NCBI GenBank assembly: GCA_944739405.2
Contig: OX123209.2
Location: forward strand, 8,811,217 to 8,875,216
Direction of reading: 5' to 3'
Source of the DNA: Euclidia mi
Lineage: Eukaryota > Arthropoda > Insecta > Lepidoptera > Erebidae
DNA length: 64,000 nt
Within the stretch, counting starts at the first letter, position 1; every line of letters begins with the position of its first letter. The notes under the pieces were generated by a model. The model had not been told where the DNA came from. It saw nothing but the letters and a program-made list of their open reading frames with translations, and did not search any database. Positions 10,440-20,411 of this stretch are shown here, piece after piece. The translations under genes and the position numbers were made by a program.

Positions 10440-10760
10440 TTATTTCCTTTTTGGGTAATCCTGGTGGCTAGCGCGGCTTAATGGCCGGCGCGGCCTGGTA
10501 GCTGGCGCGGCCTGGTGGTGGTGGTCGGCGTGGCCCTAGTGGCCGGCGCGGGGCATAGTGGCTGGCGCAGCATGGTGGCTGGCGCAGCACGGTGGCTGGC
10601 GCGGCCTGGAGGCCGGCGCGGCCTGGAGACCGGCGCGGCCTGGTGGCGAGTGTGCCTTGGTGGCGCGCAGCCCGTGTGTGGCGCGCGGCCCGTGTGGCGC
10701 GTGGTCCGTGTGTGGCGCGCGGGCCGTGTGTGGCGCGGGGCCTGTGTGAAGTCTGTATGT
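10440..10760. repeat. GC-rich 17-bp minisatellite
   Basis: Units such as GTGGCTGGCGCAGCATG, GTGGCTGGCGCGGCCTG and GAGGCCGGCGCGGCCTG follow head to tail, then shift to an 18-bp form, GTGGCGCGCGGCCCGTGT. Base composition is strikingly GC-rich against AT-rich surroundings. Open frames across it are a by-product of the repeat. Confidence 0.85.
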
Positions 10761-10899
10761 GGCTTTGAGGAGCTTGGTAACTGGTATAGCTAAAGCCTAT
10801 CTGGCCGAAACTGGCAATGAAAGTGAAGGTGGTTTATTAAAGGAATTTGGCTAGAAGATGTAGAGTCCAAAGACCTTAGCTTTAATGTTTTGGTTAACT

Positions 10900-11102
10900 T
10901 GGTTTGAAATGTCTTAAAGTATAAAGGCCCATTTGAGATCACAGAGGTTCTTTACAATGATCGTTATAATCGCACTGTCCATAATTCTAAGCGTAACTGT
11001 AAGTATGCACTCGACAGGTTGCGACAAATGCCTGAAGGTCAAAGTACAACTGACGAAATTGAGGTAGAACAAAGTAGTTCTGATATTGAAGAAAGTGTTT
11101 AA
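10900..11102 (+). pseudogene. Gypsy-type pol, extreme C terminus
   Basis: A plus-strand frame reads YKGPFEITEVLYNDRY, then KYALDRLRQMPEG, and ends with an acidic Ser-rich tail at TAA 11100-11102. This is the C-terminal DNA-binding end of a Ty3/gypsy integrase. No integrase core, RT or gag was recognised upstream, so only the end of pol survives. Confidence 0.65.
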
Positions 11103-12041
11103 GGTTACATGATGATCGGATCGGACCGTACCAGAGGCTGACGTGTTGCCGTAGCTCGGTAGAAATCGGCGTCTGCTAACTTATTAGTCGGTGAGTAGGC
11201 GGTATTGCAGTCAGCTCTGGTGGAGGTCGGGTTTCAGTGGCGTTCCCATGTGGGGTTCGCAGAAAGTAGAGTAACTGGAGGTTACTGGGCTATGCATAGC
11301 CATGATCACATGTAGAGCTTTAATGGTTTACTTGGTTTGAAATGATATCTTGAGAGATACAGCGATAGTGAAATGTCAGTTTTACTTTGAGTTTCCTGAT
11401 TATTGATTTTGATACTAAAACTTTGTGCCACAGGATCAGAGCATAACTGACGATCTTAAAGAGAAAAAACATTGTAAACCTTAATACGGACGAGACGGTA
11501 GAAAACTGGGCTTACATGTTGATTGGTTGTGTGATTTAATGTCAGAGGTCGGTTTGTAGTCGTAATAGCCGTAAATCAGTACAAATCGGATTCAATACAA
11601 CTGTGAAGGCAGTTGTCCGTGAGTACACGGTATGTACGCAGACGACTCCGATGTTTGATTGGCGCAGATAAATGGGTGGCAACCGAGTGACTGGTGTAAG
11701 GCCTGGTTTAGTAACTGGAGGTTACTGAATGGCGGCAACCGAGTGGCTGGTTGAGTGCCTTGTTTAGTAACTGGAGGTTACTGAACGGTTATGAATCACA
11801 TGTAGAGCTTTAGTTATTTGATTTGATTATAACGTGAGTCTATGCCCTATGGTAATTGACTGTATTGTCAGTGATGCTCTGAATCCAGCTCCTATAATAG
11901 AATGTAATGTAGGAGGTAATTTTGTAGAAAATTTAATTTGAATCCTAACACTGTTTTGATTCAATCCTTACCTGGGTTAAGTCAGGAGTGACCGAGCAAT
12001 GTGATACTGTGCGTGTAAAATTTTGTTACAGATTTTATTAC
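11103..12041. repeat. Degenerate tandem copies around a GTAACTGGAGGTTACTG motif
   Basis: AACTGGAGGTTACTG occurs three times (about 11271, 11708, 11766). The context CACATGTAGAGCTTTA follows at about 11303 and 11792, and a related TAGCTTTAATG ... ACTTGGTTTGAAATG is at about 10878 and 11312. It lies just after the gypsy pol stop, where a 3' LTR would be expected, but no clean LTR boundaries were found. Confidence 0.5.
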
Positions 12042-12044
12042 ATC

Positions 12045-13139
12045 CTAACCTAACCTAACCTCAACCGGAAACGCATTCCACAAACGTACAGCTTGAACAG
12101 CAAAGGATTTGTCGTAGAAGTTAGTGGAATGGGTTGGCATCTGCAGTCTCAGGTCTACCGACGACCTCAAGGTCCTTAAATGTGTGACATGGAGGAACTT
12201 AAAACGTTCTTTGAGATATGTGGGGGAATTTGGATTAAATAACACATTATACAGTAACATAAGAATATGGGTATTCCGGCGAAGACGAATTGGGAGCCAC
12301 TTGAGCCTGGATCGAAATTCAGATACATGATCATATTTGCGTAAACCAAAAATGAATCTAATACAGAAATTGTGGAGACGCTCAATTTTATTAAGTTGGT
12401 CCTCATTAAGATCAAGATAGCTGAAATCGGCATAATCGAGTATTGGGAGAAGCAAGGATTGTGCAAGCGCAATCTTGGTGGTTGTGGGAAGAAAGTTCCG
12501 CAACCTACGCAACGACCCAGCTGAGGCAAACAGTTTGCGACTAGTCTCCTGTATTTGACTTCCCCATGATAAAGTTTTATCGAGATAAATACCTAGGTTT
12601 TTTACACTGTCTGAGATTTTTAAGATTTTACCGTCGAACTCAATCTGAGGCAGCTGCGGCCAGTTTACCTTGGAAATCATCCTGGAACTGCCAATCAGAA
12701 TACCTTGTGTTTTTGACGGGTTCACTTTTAGGCCATACTTTCTGCTCCACGTACAAATTTGCGCCAGATCCAAGTTTATGTTAGTAAACCCCTCTGAAAT
12801 CGTCTCGAGTGGTGCCTGTGAATATATCTGTAAATTATCTGCATAAAGGTGGTAGGACGAAAGTAAGTTTTTGGAGATAGAATTTATGAAAATTGCGAAA
12901 AATAATGGTGATAGCACGCCACCCTGCGGTACACCGACAGATGTATTACACCATGAAGAGAATGACTCATCAACGCGTATACGCTGTCGGCGTCCAAGCA
13001 GATAACTACGAAACCATTCAATTACCGTTGGAGATATGTTAATAGAGCGGAGTATGGCAAGCATGATGTGGAAATCCACAGTGTTAAATGCGTTACTAAA
13101 ATCAAGTAAGGAGAGAAGCGTGAGCTTTCCACCATACAT
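12045..13139 (-). pseudogene. Jockey-type LINE reverse transcriptase with YADN active site
   Basis: An open frame of 364 codons covers RT from LLDFSNAFNTVDFHI through GVPQGGVLSPLFFAIFIN and HLYADNLQIY to the thumb (KYGLKVNPSKTQG) and the C-terminal zinc-like region. The usual catalytic YADD reads YADN here. The 5' side is truncated at 13139, inside a RAG1-like transposase relic, and the 3' end stops at a short (CCTAA)3 run at 12043. A sister copy (16796-18545) keeps the full C terminus. Its own 3' UTR appears to be at 7503-7785. Confidence 0.85.
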
Positions 13140-13775
13140 GCTGCATCAAAAGGTGCTTTATTTCTTCTTCTACACGACTTTTTTCACGCTGGATTAAGTA
13201 AGTTCTTGGTTTCTGGGCGATATTGAATCCGTATTGGGTTCCCGCCAAGAACTTAGGGTCCCAAGCTAACCTCACCTGCAAGTGGTGCACCTGCCGATCA
13301 ACGGACGAGGCTCTGGCAAACAAAATATCCCGATAAGCGGCAATAGGCTCGCCACCTATTACGTGGGATCAAAACACTGGCGAAAAGTGGGCGTTTAATA
13401 TGCCTCTGCCTACCCCTTCGGGGAAACAGGCGTGAGTCTATGTATGTATGTATGTATTGAATCCGTATTGGTCGACAATATCGAAAAGATGGCTAGGATT
13501 TTCCCAAAACACAAACCCATCAACCGCTTTTACACGTAATGGAAGAGGCAATGTTCATCATCGCTGTCATCACTAAATATCTGCTTAAAGTTGGACTGCC
13601 CAGTACTACCATCAAAACCCCAAGAACCTTCAAAAACACAGTTGATTGTATTTAACTGTTTTTGTCTGCAGTAAACGGAAACTTTCTCGTCGCAAAAATC
13701 AATCATTCAATGATTCGCCGAAATGTTCGCATAAGTAAATCAAATAGAGGAACTGTAGCTTCTCGTTCTGATATA
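13140..13775 (-). pseudogene. RAG1/Transib-like transposase, middle part
   Basis: With the SINE at 13238-13455 ignored, the minus strand shows SEREATVPLFDLLMRTFRR (about 13715-13770), then SWGFDGSTGQSNFKQIF (about 13575-13625), AVDGFVFWENPSHLFDIVDQ, and near 13140-13200 REKSRVEEEIKHLL. The DGxTGxS block is where RAG1-like transposases carry their first catalytic aspartate. These blocks sit between the N-terminal part (15130-15960) and the C-terminal part (6428-7502) in strand and order. Stops and frame changes are present. Confidence 0.65.
13238..13455 (+). mobile_element. tRNA-type SINE with 16-bp target duplications
   Basis: ATTGAATCCGTATTGG occurs at 13222-13237 and again at 13456-13471, precisely flanking a 218-bp insert that ends in (TATG)n. 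The 3' half (GGCAATAGGCTCGCC, ATTACGTGGGATC, CTGCCTACCCCTTCGGGG) is the same as in the SINE at 31478-31887. The insertion splits the RAG1-like transposase relic. Confidence 0.9.
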
Positions 13776-14099
13776 GAAAGGACTATGGGCAAAAATGTAT
13801 GGGCTCCGTCCCCATATACCAACACACATGGAACTGATGCCAATGTGTAACTTAAGTATCCACTATTTGATTAAAATCCTTCTTTTTACTTAAATCCATG
13901 GCATATATCCATAAAAAACAATTGATTATTATTAATTAACCTATATTTTTACACTTGCAAGTTATTTTAACGTTATGGTTATATTACAATAAAAACATGA
14001 TTTAGTAACGATACCAAATAAAAATAATGTATTTTAATCATATAATTACATTTAAATGATTATGGACGAATAATACGAAAATAAAAAAACTAAAGTTGA

Positions 14100-14369
14100 A
14101 GATGTGGGAAAAAGGCTGCTAACCTTAAATGGAACTGGGCGGGCCATGTGAGCCATGTCAGCCGTATACATGAGGATCGTTGGGCGAAAATCTCGACACT
14201 GTGGGTGTCAGAAAATGGTCGTCTTCGCCGGGGTTGGCCCCGAAAACGGTGGCGAGATGACCTAAACGCCTACCACAAGAGTTGGCTTGAGATTGCAGGC
14301 GACAAGAGAGCCTGGAAAGATCTGGGGCTTTGCCCAGCAGTGGGACAGTACAGACTAAAGAAAAATTAG
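14100..14369 (+). pseudogene. RTE-like LINE C-terminal end
   Basis: Reads LKWNWAGHVSRIHEDRW, then GRLRRGWPRKRWRDDLNAY, then AWKDLGLCPAVGQYRLKKN and stop. This is the terminal block of the widespread arthropod RTE-type endonuclease/reverse transcriptase, downstream of the thumb. Only about 80 codons are present. The same fragment is found inverted at about 55140-55400. Confidence 0.8.
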
Positions 14370-14506
14370 AACATAACGAATATTAATGAATGAATCATTT
14401 AAATTCATTGTATTCTAATATTCATTCTTACAATGCTCATAGTAGGCAAATAACAATAGTAATAGAGTGTTAATATTACTGGTCTATTTTTATATACTAT
14501 ATTGAC

Positions 14507-14735
14507 GACCGGTTAGCGCCGCGGGAGTGTAAGCGACTACTACGCCGCAGGTCGCGGGTTCAATTTCCGCTCAAGTCAAACATTTCTGGGTGTTTCTATG
14601 TATAATATGTATGTATTTACGAAAAAAAAAAGGTATATATGTATGTTTATCCATTATCTAGTACCCATACATAGTACAAGCTCTGCTTAGTTTGGGACTA
14701 GATGGTGTTGTGTGAATGTGGTAGAATATTATTAT
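14507..14735 (+). mobile_element. tRNA-derived SINE inside the composite element
   Basis: GACCGGTTAGCGCC and, about 50 nt on, GGGTTCAATTTCCGC resemble pol III A and B boxes. A body with CTGGGTGTTTCTATGTATAA and TTTGGGACTAGATGGTG follows, ending in (ATT)n. It is a SINE head, not a functional tRNA gene: the cloverleaf is not preserved. The SINE sits at the same junction in the second composite copy. Confidence 0.7.
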
Positions 14736-14744
14736 TATTATTAT

Positions 14745-14912
14745 TTGTGTGCATGAACATGGATGTTTGTCTTGGTCTGGGTGTTTCTATATATAATATG
14801 TATGTATTTACAAAAAATATAAGTATATGTATGTTTATGCATTATCTAGTATATTACAAGCTTCTGCTTAGTTTGGGACTAGATGGTGTTGTGTGAATGT
14901 GGTAGAATGTAC
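14745..14912 (+). repeat. Tandem duplication of the SINE 3' half
   Basis: From CTGGGTGTTTCTATATATAA to GGTGTTGTGTGAATGTGGTAGAATG it repeats 14588-14735. It also keeps a TGCATGAACATGGATGTTTGTC block that the first copy has lost but the copy near 54880 retains. Confidence 0.75.
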
Positions 14913-15129
14913 CATAACTTCCTATAATAGTTAAATGAGTAGCTATTTTACGTTAATCGTCAATAATGCGTCAACAAAATATTTGTTTAAACATTAATTA
15001 CTTTGACAACCCCATGCATTTGGGCAACGTCGCCAAAGTAAAAAAATATCAACTTGAAAAAAAAGATGTGTCGATTGAACTACATTTCATTTCTGTTGAT
15101 GGGTGGGGCGATTCCGCCCATGGTCCTTT

Positions 15130-15960
15130 CGACATCAGGGTAACATAGTTTTTTAGTTATCTGTATTCTATAGTAGGGAGGATAAATATTTGAACCTCGA
15201 GATTTGGCACCTTGTTGTATAGTAATATAGTCCTCCACAGATAATTTTCTGTCCATCATTAAACAAAGGGCTTCATCAGCTGTATACGGTTGACATTTAG
15301 TTTCTTGATCAGCTCTGATCATATTGACAATGACTGTTGATTGAGTGGGAGTTAGACACTCTTTAATTACAAACTCAAAGTCACGGACAGAAGTTTGACT
15401 TAGCTCAGAACCTGATTTTTTTATGTTATTTTCGACACAACCTTAATCAGTTTTTCTACAGGTTGGTCTGCGAGTTCTTGTTCAAGACTATTTCTTAAGC
15501 GACGCTGACTACGACTGCTTAGGTCTTCATAGTGCTTAGAAATAGAAGGAGCATCAAGCGAAATAATAGTTTGTTTTGACGTAGACGGCAAAGTTAATAT
15601 TTGTATGAAACTAGTTGATTCCTGTTCTTCTGACATCAAAACTTCTTTATTTTGTACATGTGTCTCTAAACATTGGTCGTGAATGTCGGAAAAATGCCGA
15701 GATTAAAATTTGTCGGAAGCCATTTTTTGGTCTTCTTGAGAAATTTTTGACGATTTCTAGAACTCGCTTTATAAAGTTGTTCACATCTACACAGTATTGC
15801 TGTGATACGTTTTTGTAAGAAATTTATATTTTTATTTATAAAATTAGGGGCACCTTTAGGGTACAGGGCGTTTAATGCTATGACTTGCCTCTTAACTGAA
15901 GGAAGGTCCATAGGCCGCACTTTTGGACCTCGTACATATGCTTCTTTTTCGAAAAGTTTA
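15130..15960 (-). pseudogene. RAG1/Transib-like transposase, N-terminal part
   Basis: Minus-strand blocks in order: FEKEAYVRGPKVRPMDLPSV, then NFINKNINFLQKRITAILCR and FLKKTKKWLPTNFNLG, then RSQRRLRNSLEQELADQ, then ADEALCLMMDRKLSVEDYIT and RGSNIYPPYYRIQITKK, ending at LCYPD where the composite element begins. They lie in three frames, so at least two frameshifts have occurred. I recall the same order in the large arthropod family whose later parts are at 13140-13775 and 6428-7502. Confidence 0.6.
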
Positions 15961-16795
15961 AATTAATCTAGATGAGTGAATGCTACGGGTCGATCATTTT
16001 TGCTTAATTGGTCTCCTAGCATAATAACAGGTACACCCGGAGAGTGATGAGTACCTATATCTGCCACTCGCTGACCAACATGAGGGTTGGCGCCCTCATG
16101 TCCCTCTTGCACTAAGTCACTCGGTCGAGGCCCGAGATGACATCCCCCAACAAGGCGGGTCAGGTCCTGTTGAGGCAAAGCTGCGCCATGGGTCTTTGCC
16201 GGTTCCATGGCGCCTCACCCTCGCTTCTCCGGACATCGTGTATGAGTACTGGGTTTTAGCATAGCTTAACGAGGGCGGACCCCTTCCCAATACCACACGA
16301 TGTCCATCATTGACGAAAATTAAAAAAATCCAGTTGTAATATATTTCAATCACTTTGTTAACAACTCTAACAGAATCTTAAAAAAATCGATATCTCCGGT
16401 ACAGAGCTTTTATAGCGTCTGTTTTTTTCATGCATATACATATAAATGCAGAGAATATAAAAACACTGAAAAAAATACGACCTTGCCAAGGTTCCCCTAA
16501 AAAAAACATTACGAAATCACATAAAAAAATATATATCTGCTTTTATGAGCCAGATTATTTAGTTATTTATACGCTAATTTGTTCTTTTTGTCGTAATCTA
16601 TCAAACCACTAATCAGTTTATTAAAAAATAATAGAGGATTGGCGAAAAACACTTTTTCAGTTTTCTATGGACTTTTCTCAATTTTTTAAATTTCTCAAAA
16701 ACTACTACAGATAAATTCATGGGGATTTTATAAAATGCCATTTCTCAAGAATATCTTTTTAATGAGCATGGAAAATAGTGATGACCGCAACTTGG
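15961..16795. other. Unassigned DNA with an 11-bp inverted repeat
   Basis: GGACATCGTGT (16231-16241) pairs with ACACGATGTCC (16295-16305). A minus-strand frame (15963-16208) reads VADIGTHHSPGVPVIMLGDQ, which I could not place. The rest is AT-rich with no recognised gene. Confidence 0.4.
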
Positions 16796-18545
16796 CAGTA
16801 TTTGCTTCAGCAGGGTCATTACGTAGGCTGCGGAACTTTCTTCCCATATCCACCAAAACTGCGCTTGCACAATCTTTGCTCCTTCCAATACTCGATTATG
16901 CCGATGTCAGCTATCTTGACCTTAACGGCCCTGTCACGACCTTGCCGCTCTGAGCGGCGGCTTAGCGCGGGGCGTCTAGCGGCAAGATCAAATGTATGAA
17001 GACGTTCGAAGCACGCCACGAGCCGCCGCGCACAGCGATAACGCGCGCGTTTTTTTTGGCGCGATTGGCTGCGCGGCGAGCGGCGCGGCGTGCGGTGCGG
17101 CGAGCGGCGGGAACAAATGTACTGCGACCGAGTCCGACGCCACGACTCCGAGCGGCACAGACAGCGTTACGCGAGGGACGAACTAGGCGGTTAAACTATT
17201 TGTTAAATATTTTATGGCGGTAATGAATACGGAGACATTTAAAGTCGAAATTTTTAAACGGTCGCGTGTGTGGATAGCAACACATCCGCTGTATAAATAC
17301 AAAAATGTTAATAAAACGTTGCAAGATGTAATGAAACAATGTTTTACAGAATGTAATGGTAGGTTTTAATATAAATCGCAAACATTAAAACATTGAGTAA
17401 TGTACATATGTACCTATTTAGGTACAGACACAGCTACTATGAAAGTTAAAAGGTGATTTACCTACCTACTTAACGTAATCTACGTTGTGTAGGTACCTAT
17501 TCAACGCCTCATTAATTGCGAATATGTATTATTCCTTTGATATAAAATACTTGTAAGAAATGAAGATCCAATGTCGACAATTTTGTAGGTATACCGTATA
17601 GTTACACAAAGATATTTTGGGTATCGCCATATTTATCGGTAACTCCGTCGGCCCAAATACGTCCACATTTGCCGCTGCGTTTACCGCTGCTGTAGGGTCG
17701 TGGCGTGCACGACGCTCTGCCGCGCCGCCCGCCGCGACGCGCGCCGCTTAGACCGATCTCGTGAACAGGCCCTAATGAGGAGCAACTTGATAAACTTGAG
17801 CGCCTCCAAAACTTTTGTATAAGATGTATATTTGGTTTACGCAAATATGATCATGTATCTGAATTTCGTAGCAGACTCAAGTGGCTCCCGATTCGTCTTC
17901 GCAGGAATACTCATATTCTAATCTTACTATACAATGTATTGTTTAATCCTAATACACCCATGTATCTCAAAGAACACTTTAAGTTCCTTCATGACACACA
18001 TTCAAAGTGCCTGAGGTCGTCGGAGGATCTGAGATTGCAGATGCCACCGCATTCCACAAACTTCTATGATAAATCCTTCTCTGTTCAGGCTGTGCGTTTG
18101 TGGAATGCGCTGCCAGTTGAGATTAGACGAGCAAGATCACTAAGCATTTTCAAAAATGCATTGAAGCAACACTATTTGTCAATGTAATTGCGTCATTATT
18201 CCTCAAATCCCTATATGATTAAATGTGATTATATTTATAAATATTGAAATATATAATATATATATGTATATATAGATATATATTATAAGTATGTATATAT
18301 ATTTTTTGTATTTATTTGTATATATGTATATGTTAAAACAAATGTTATGATTCATCTGTCACTACACCATCGAATGACGTTTTCTTCTTCTAAGGTTATG
18401 TCCATCATAGTCTGGTTGCCTGGAAGAAATTGCTGTTTGCGATAAGGCCGCCAATTGTGCATCTATTGTTAAAATTATTATTTTTCCTTGTATTTGCATT
18501 TTTGTGGTGTACAATAAAGAATTACTTACTTACTTACTTACTTGG
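16796..18545 (+). mobile_element. Jockey-type LINE, 5'-truncated and split by an insertion
   Basis: The frame reads FASAGSLRRLRNFLP to DYADVSYLDLN at 16925. It resumes at 17776 with NEEQLDKLERLQNF and runs to SLSIFKNALKQHYLSM and stop at about 18187. It is the C-terminal end of the family whose RT is at 12045-13139 (same order, very similar residues). The 3' UTR has a (TA)-rich microsatellite (18240-18310), AATAAAG, and an (ACTT)n tail at 18525-18541. The interrupting DNA is 16926-17772. Confidence 0.85.
16926..17772. mobile_element. Non-autonomous Harbinger-type insertion (847 bp, TAA duplication)
   Basis: Both ends carry GG(C/G)CCTGT(T)CACGA in inverted orientation (left CGGCCCTGTCACGA, right TCGTGAACAGGCCC). 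TAA is found on both sides (16923-16925 and 17773-17775) where the LINE needs it once. The subterminal DNA is very GC-rich with GCGGC runs, while the core is AT-rich and has no transposase. TWA duplication and GGSCCTGT ends point to PIF/Harbinger. It is unlike the family at 1371-5539. Confidence 0.8.
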
Positions 18546-20290
18546 CTTCCATAACACACGGTGATACCTATCTTGTGAAGCACGTGGGTTACTCCAGTTG
18601 TCATAAAAACTGGGATCGAACCAGATTCTATGGCTGATTGAAACTGGGATGCCAAGCAGCCATGCGAACTATGTAGCCATTACGGCCAGAAATTTTGCAG
18701 TCCATCCGGTCCTGGAGTTTTCCAATTTGATAACGAACGGACTGCACTTGTAAGATCCTCGCTGGAAATGACTACGTTTTCCATTTCTGGAATATGTTCA
18801 CATTGTTAAAGGTTTAATGTCTACACAATATGTATTAGCACTGGCCATGTATCGTACTGGCCATCTGTCGTGTATTGTCGGTAGACATATAGACGTGTAT
18901 TTTGAATTCTATGTTTTCTTCTATAGTTCAGAATAAAACGTTGTCAGGATTTGCCACTCGTCTCTGGGAATACGTTGTTTTATTTCAACCACCCTCAGTG
19001 TGGCCTATAGGCGCCGACCATATGCTACGCCAAAATTTGTTTGTGGCGTCTGCATCTGGCAGCTGCCCATTAGTCACATCTGAGTCTGGTCGGGCCCATT
19101 TTCTATAAACCCACTTTTTGTCCCTTTGAAATGTACGATTCAAGGTATCGCGGTCCACGCGTTTTTTATATCTGCGTATCCGGTTGGCCCATGTATAAAC
19201 TTTCTGCTTTAGGAAGTCAATTCGCTTCGTGATCCGAGATGTATAGTCATGAGGACTGATACTAGTCCCCAAGAAAGCTCGGCGCACAAAGCGCATGACC
19301 CTGGGATGTGTATTCCCAGACCTAAAGCAGATTAGCTTACTGATAAGTGCCCTTGCCTCAGCAATACGCCGTTCAATTCTGTACTGCCACGCCGGATCAG
19401 CAGATTTTTGTCGCATGACAGTATCACGTTCTTGAAACTTGACACCTGCCACAACATGCCGCTACGGCGGCGCAGTACAAAATTTAGTGCGTATCACCGA
19501 TTCTCACTATTCTCTAGAAAACTAAAAAAGCGAGTCAAGGGCACCTACCAGCGCTATAGTACGTCTATGCATATGCAACCGGGGCAGGTGCGGCCTAATT
19601 GTTGGTAACATGTACTGATATTCCTCAATCGCACATTTCAAGGCATCCATAACCACCTCATTGCACTGAATACTTACGTTACAAACCATATCATCCACCT
19701 CCACGACGGCATTATTACCCATCCGCAATGCATCTGTGTTACCGGTAGCACTAACGGGTTAGGTAAGTATTCTGAGCGTAGCCTATCAAGTACGACGTTA
19801 TCCAGCTTGTTACTGCGCTGGATAACTCGCTCCTGATCCGATAATCGTTGAGCCGTAACGTTGATACTTGGTTCTAATGCCTGAAACAGAACGAGCATGC
19901 GACTGCGTTACGCAGTGGGGTTAGTTACCCCTCTGTAGCCCCAAAATATGGGCGCATGACATTTTCATTGATGGATTCCGTCCATCGCATGCGCTGCACA
20001 TTACCACCAGCAGCGAGGACCCTGTTTGAGACCGGTAGGTCTCGTGGTCCCAGGCAGGCTGGCGGCCGGCCTCTGCCTCTCCGACGCACAGGTGACGGCG
20101 ACGACGGGAGCGAGAAGTACTCGTCGCTCGAGCTCGACGCAACTGCTGGCGATGTTGGCGCTGCCCTGGGCGGCTGCGAGGCGGAGCTCAGCGACGAGTC
20201 CGGGGTTGTTATTTGTGCTCGTAGTTTCTTTGTGGCATTTCTTGTCAACATTTTGTGTTTTTATTTGAAATTGTTGTTGTGTGTCGTGAC
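18546..20290 (-). mobile_element. Dong/R4-clade LINE, N-terminal region to early RT
   Basis: Minus-strand blocks: a Ser/Pro-rich leader with RRRGRGRPPACL and QRMRWTESINENVMRPYFG (about 19925-20251), then EPSINVTAQRLSDQERVI, then a 155-codon frame (18985-19452) with RITKRIDFLKQKVYTWANRI and NKFWRSIWSAPIGHTEGG, then SNWKTPGPDGLQNFW and TTGVTHVLHK near 18560-18780. This is the order of a Dong/R4 ORF. About 185 bp of unrelated DNA (18800-18985) sits between the FWRSIW and ISSEDLTSA blocks. The RT continues no further here; a fragment of the following part lies at 5540-5995. Confidence 0.7.
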
Positions 20291-20411
20291 ATTTTAAATG
20301 TCACCGTATTTATTTTTCTTAATGCTTGATTTATGGTATTTATAGACATATTTTATTTAATTATTTCTTTCATGTTTTCTGGTATTTGAATTGATGTATA
20401 GCATAGAACGT

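Larger units (their letters stand above)
13776..15129 (+). mobile_element. Composite element with GAAAGGAC(T/C)ATGGGC inverted ends
   Basis: The left end reads AGAAAGGACTATGGGC and the right end reads GCCCATGGTCCTTTC, an inverted pair with one mismatch. Looser similarity continues inward (GGGCTCCGTCCCC against GGGCGGAATCGCCCC). Flanks GATAT and GACAT may be a 5-bp target duplication with one change. Inside are the C-terminal end of an RTE-like LINE, an AT-rich linker and a tRNA-type SINE. The left 0.95 kb, including the linker and SINE, recurs inverted at 54835-55534 plus 60229-60425. It interrupts the transposase relic between CYPD and ISERE. Confidence 0.65.

Noticed and set aside
10515..10793. 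Plus-strand open frames rich in Gly, Ala, Trp and Arg
   Set aside because: They fall inside the 17-bp GC-rich minisatellite and follow its period, so they are a by-product of composition.
12042..12060. (CCTAA)3, the insect telomere repeat
   Set aside because: Only three units, at a LINE boundary; too short to be telomeric DNA, and the flanking LINE is not of the TRAS or SART type.
14550..14575. tRNA-like B box (also near 25375, 31690 and 52035)
   Set aside because: Each is the head of a SINE; no full cloverleaf or acceptor stem could be drawn, so no tRNA gene is called.
15080..15142. Plus-strand reading SVDGWGDSAHGPFD as a protein motif
   Set aside because: It is the reverse of the transposase end and the composite element terminus, not a gene.
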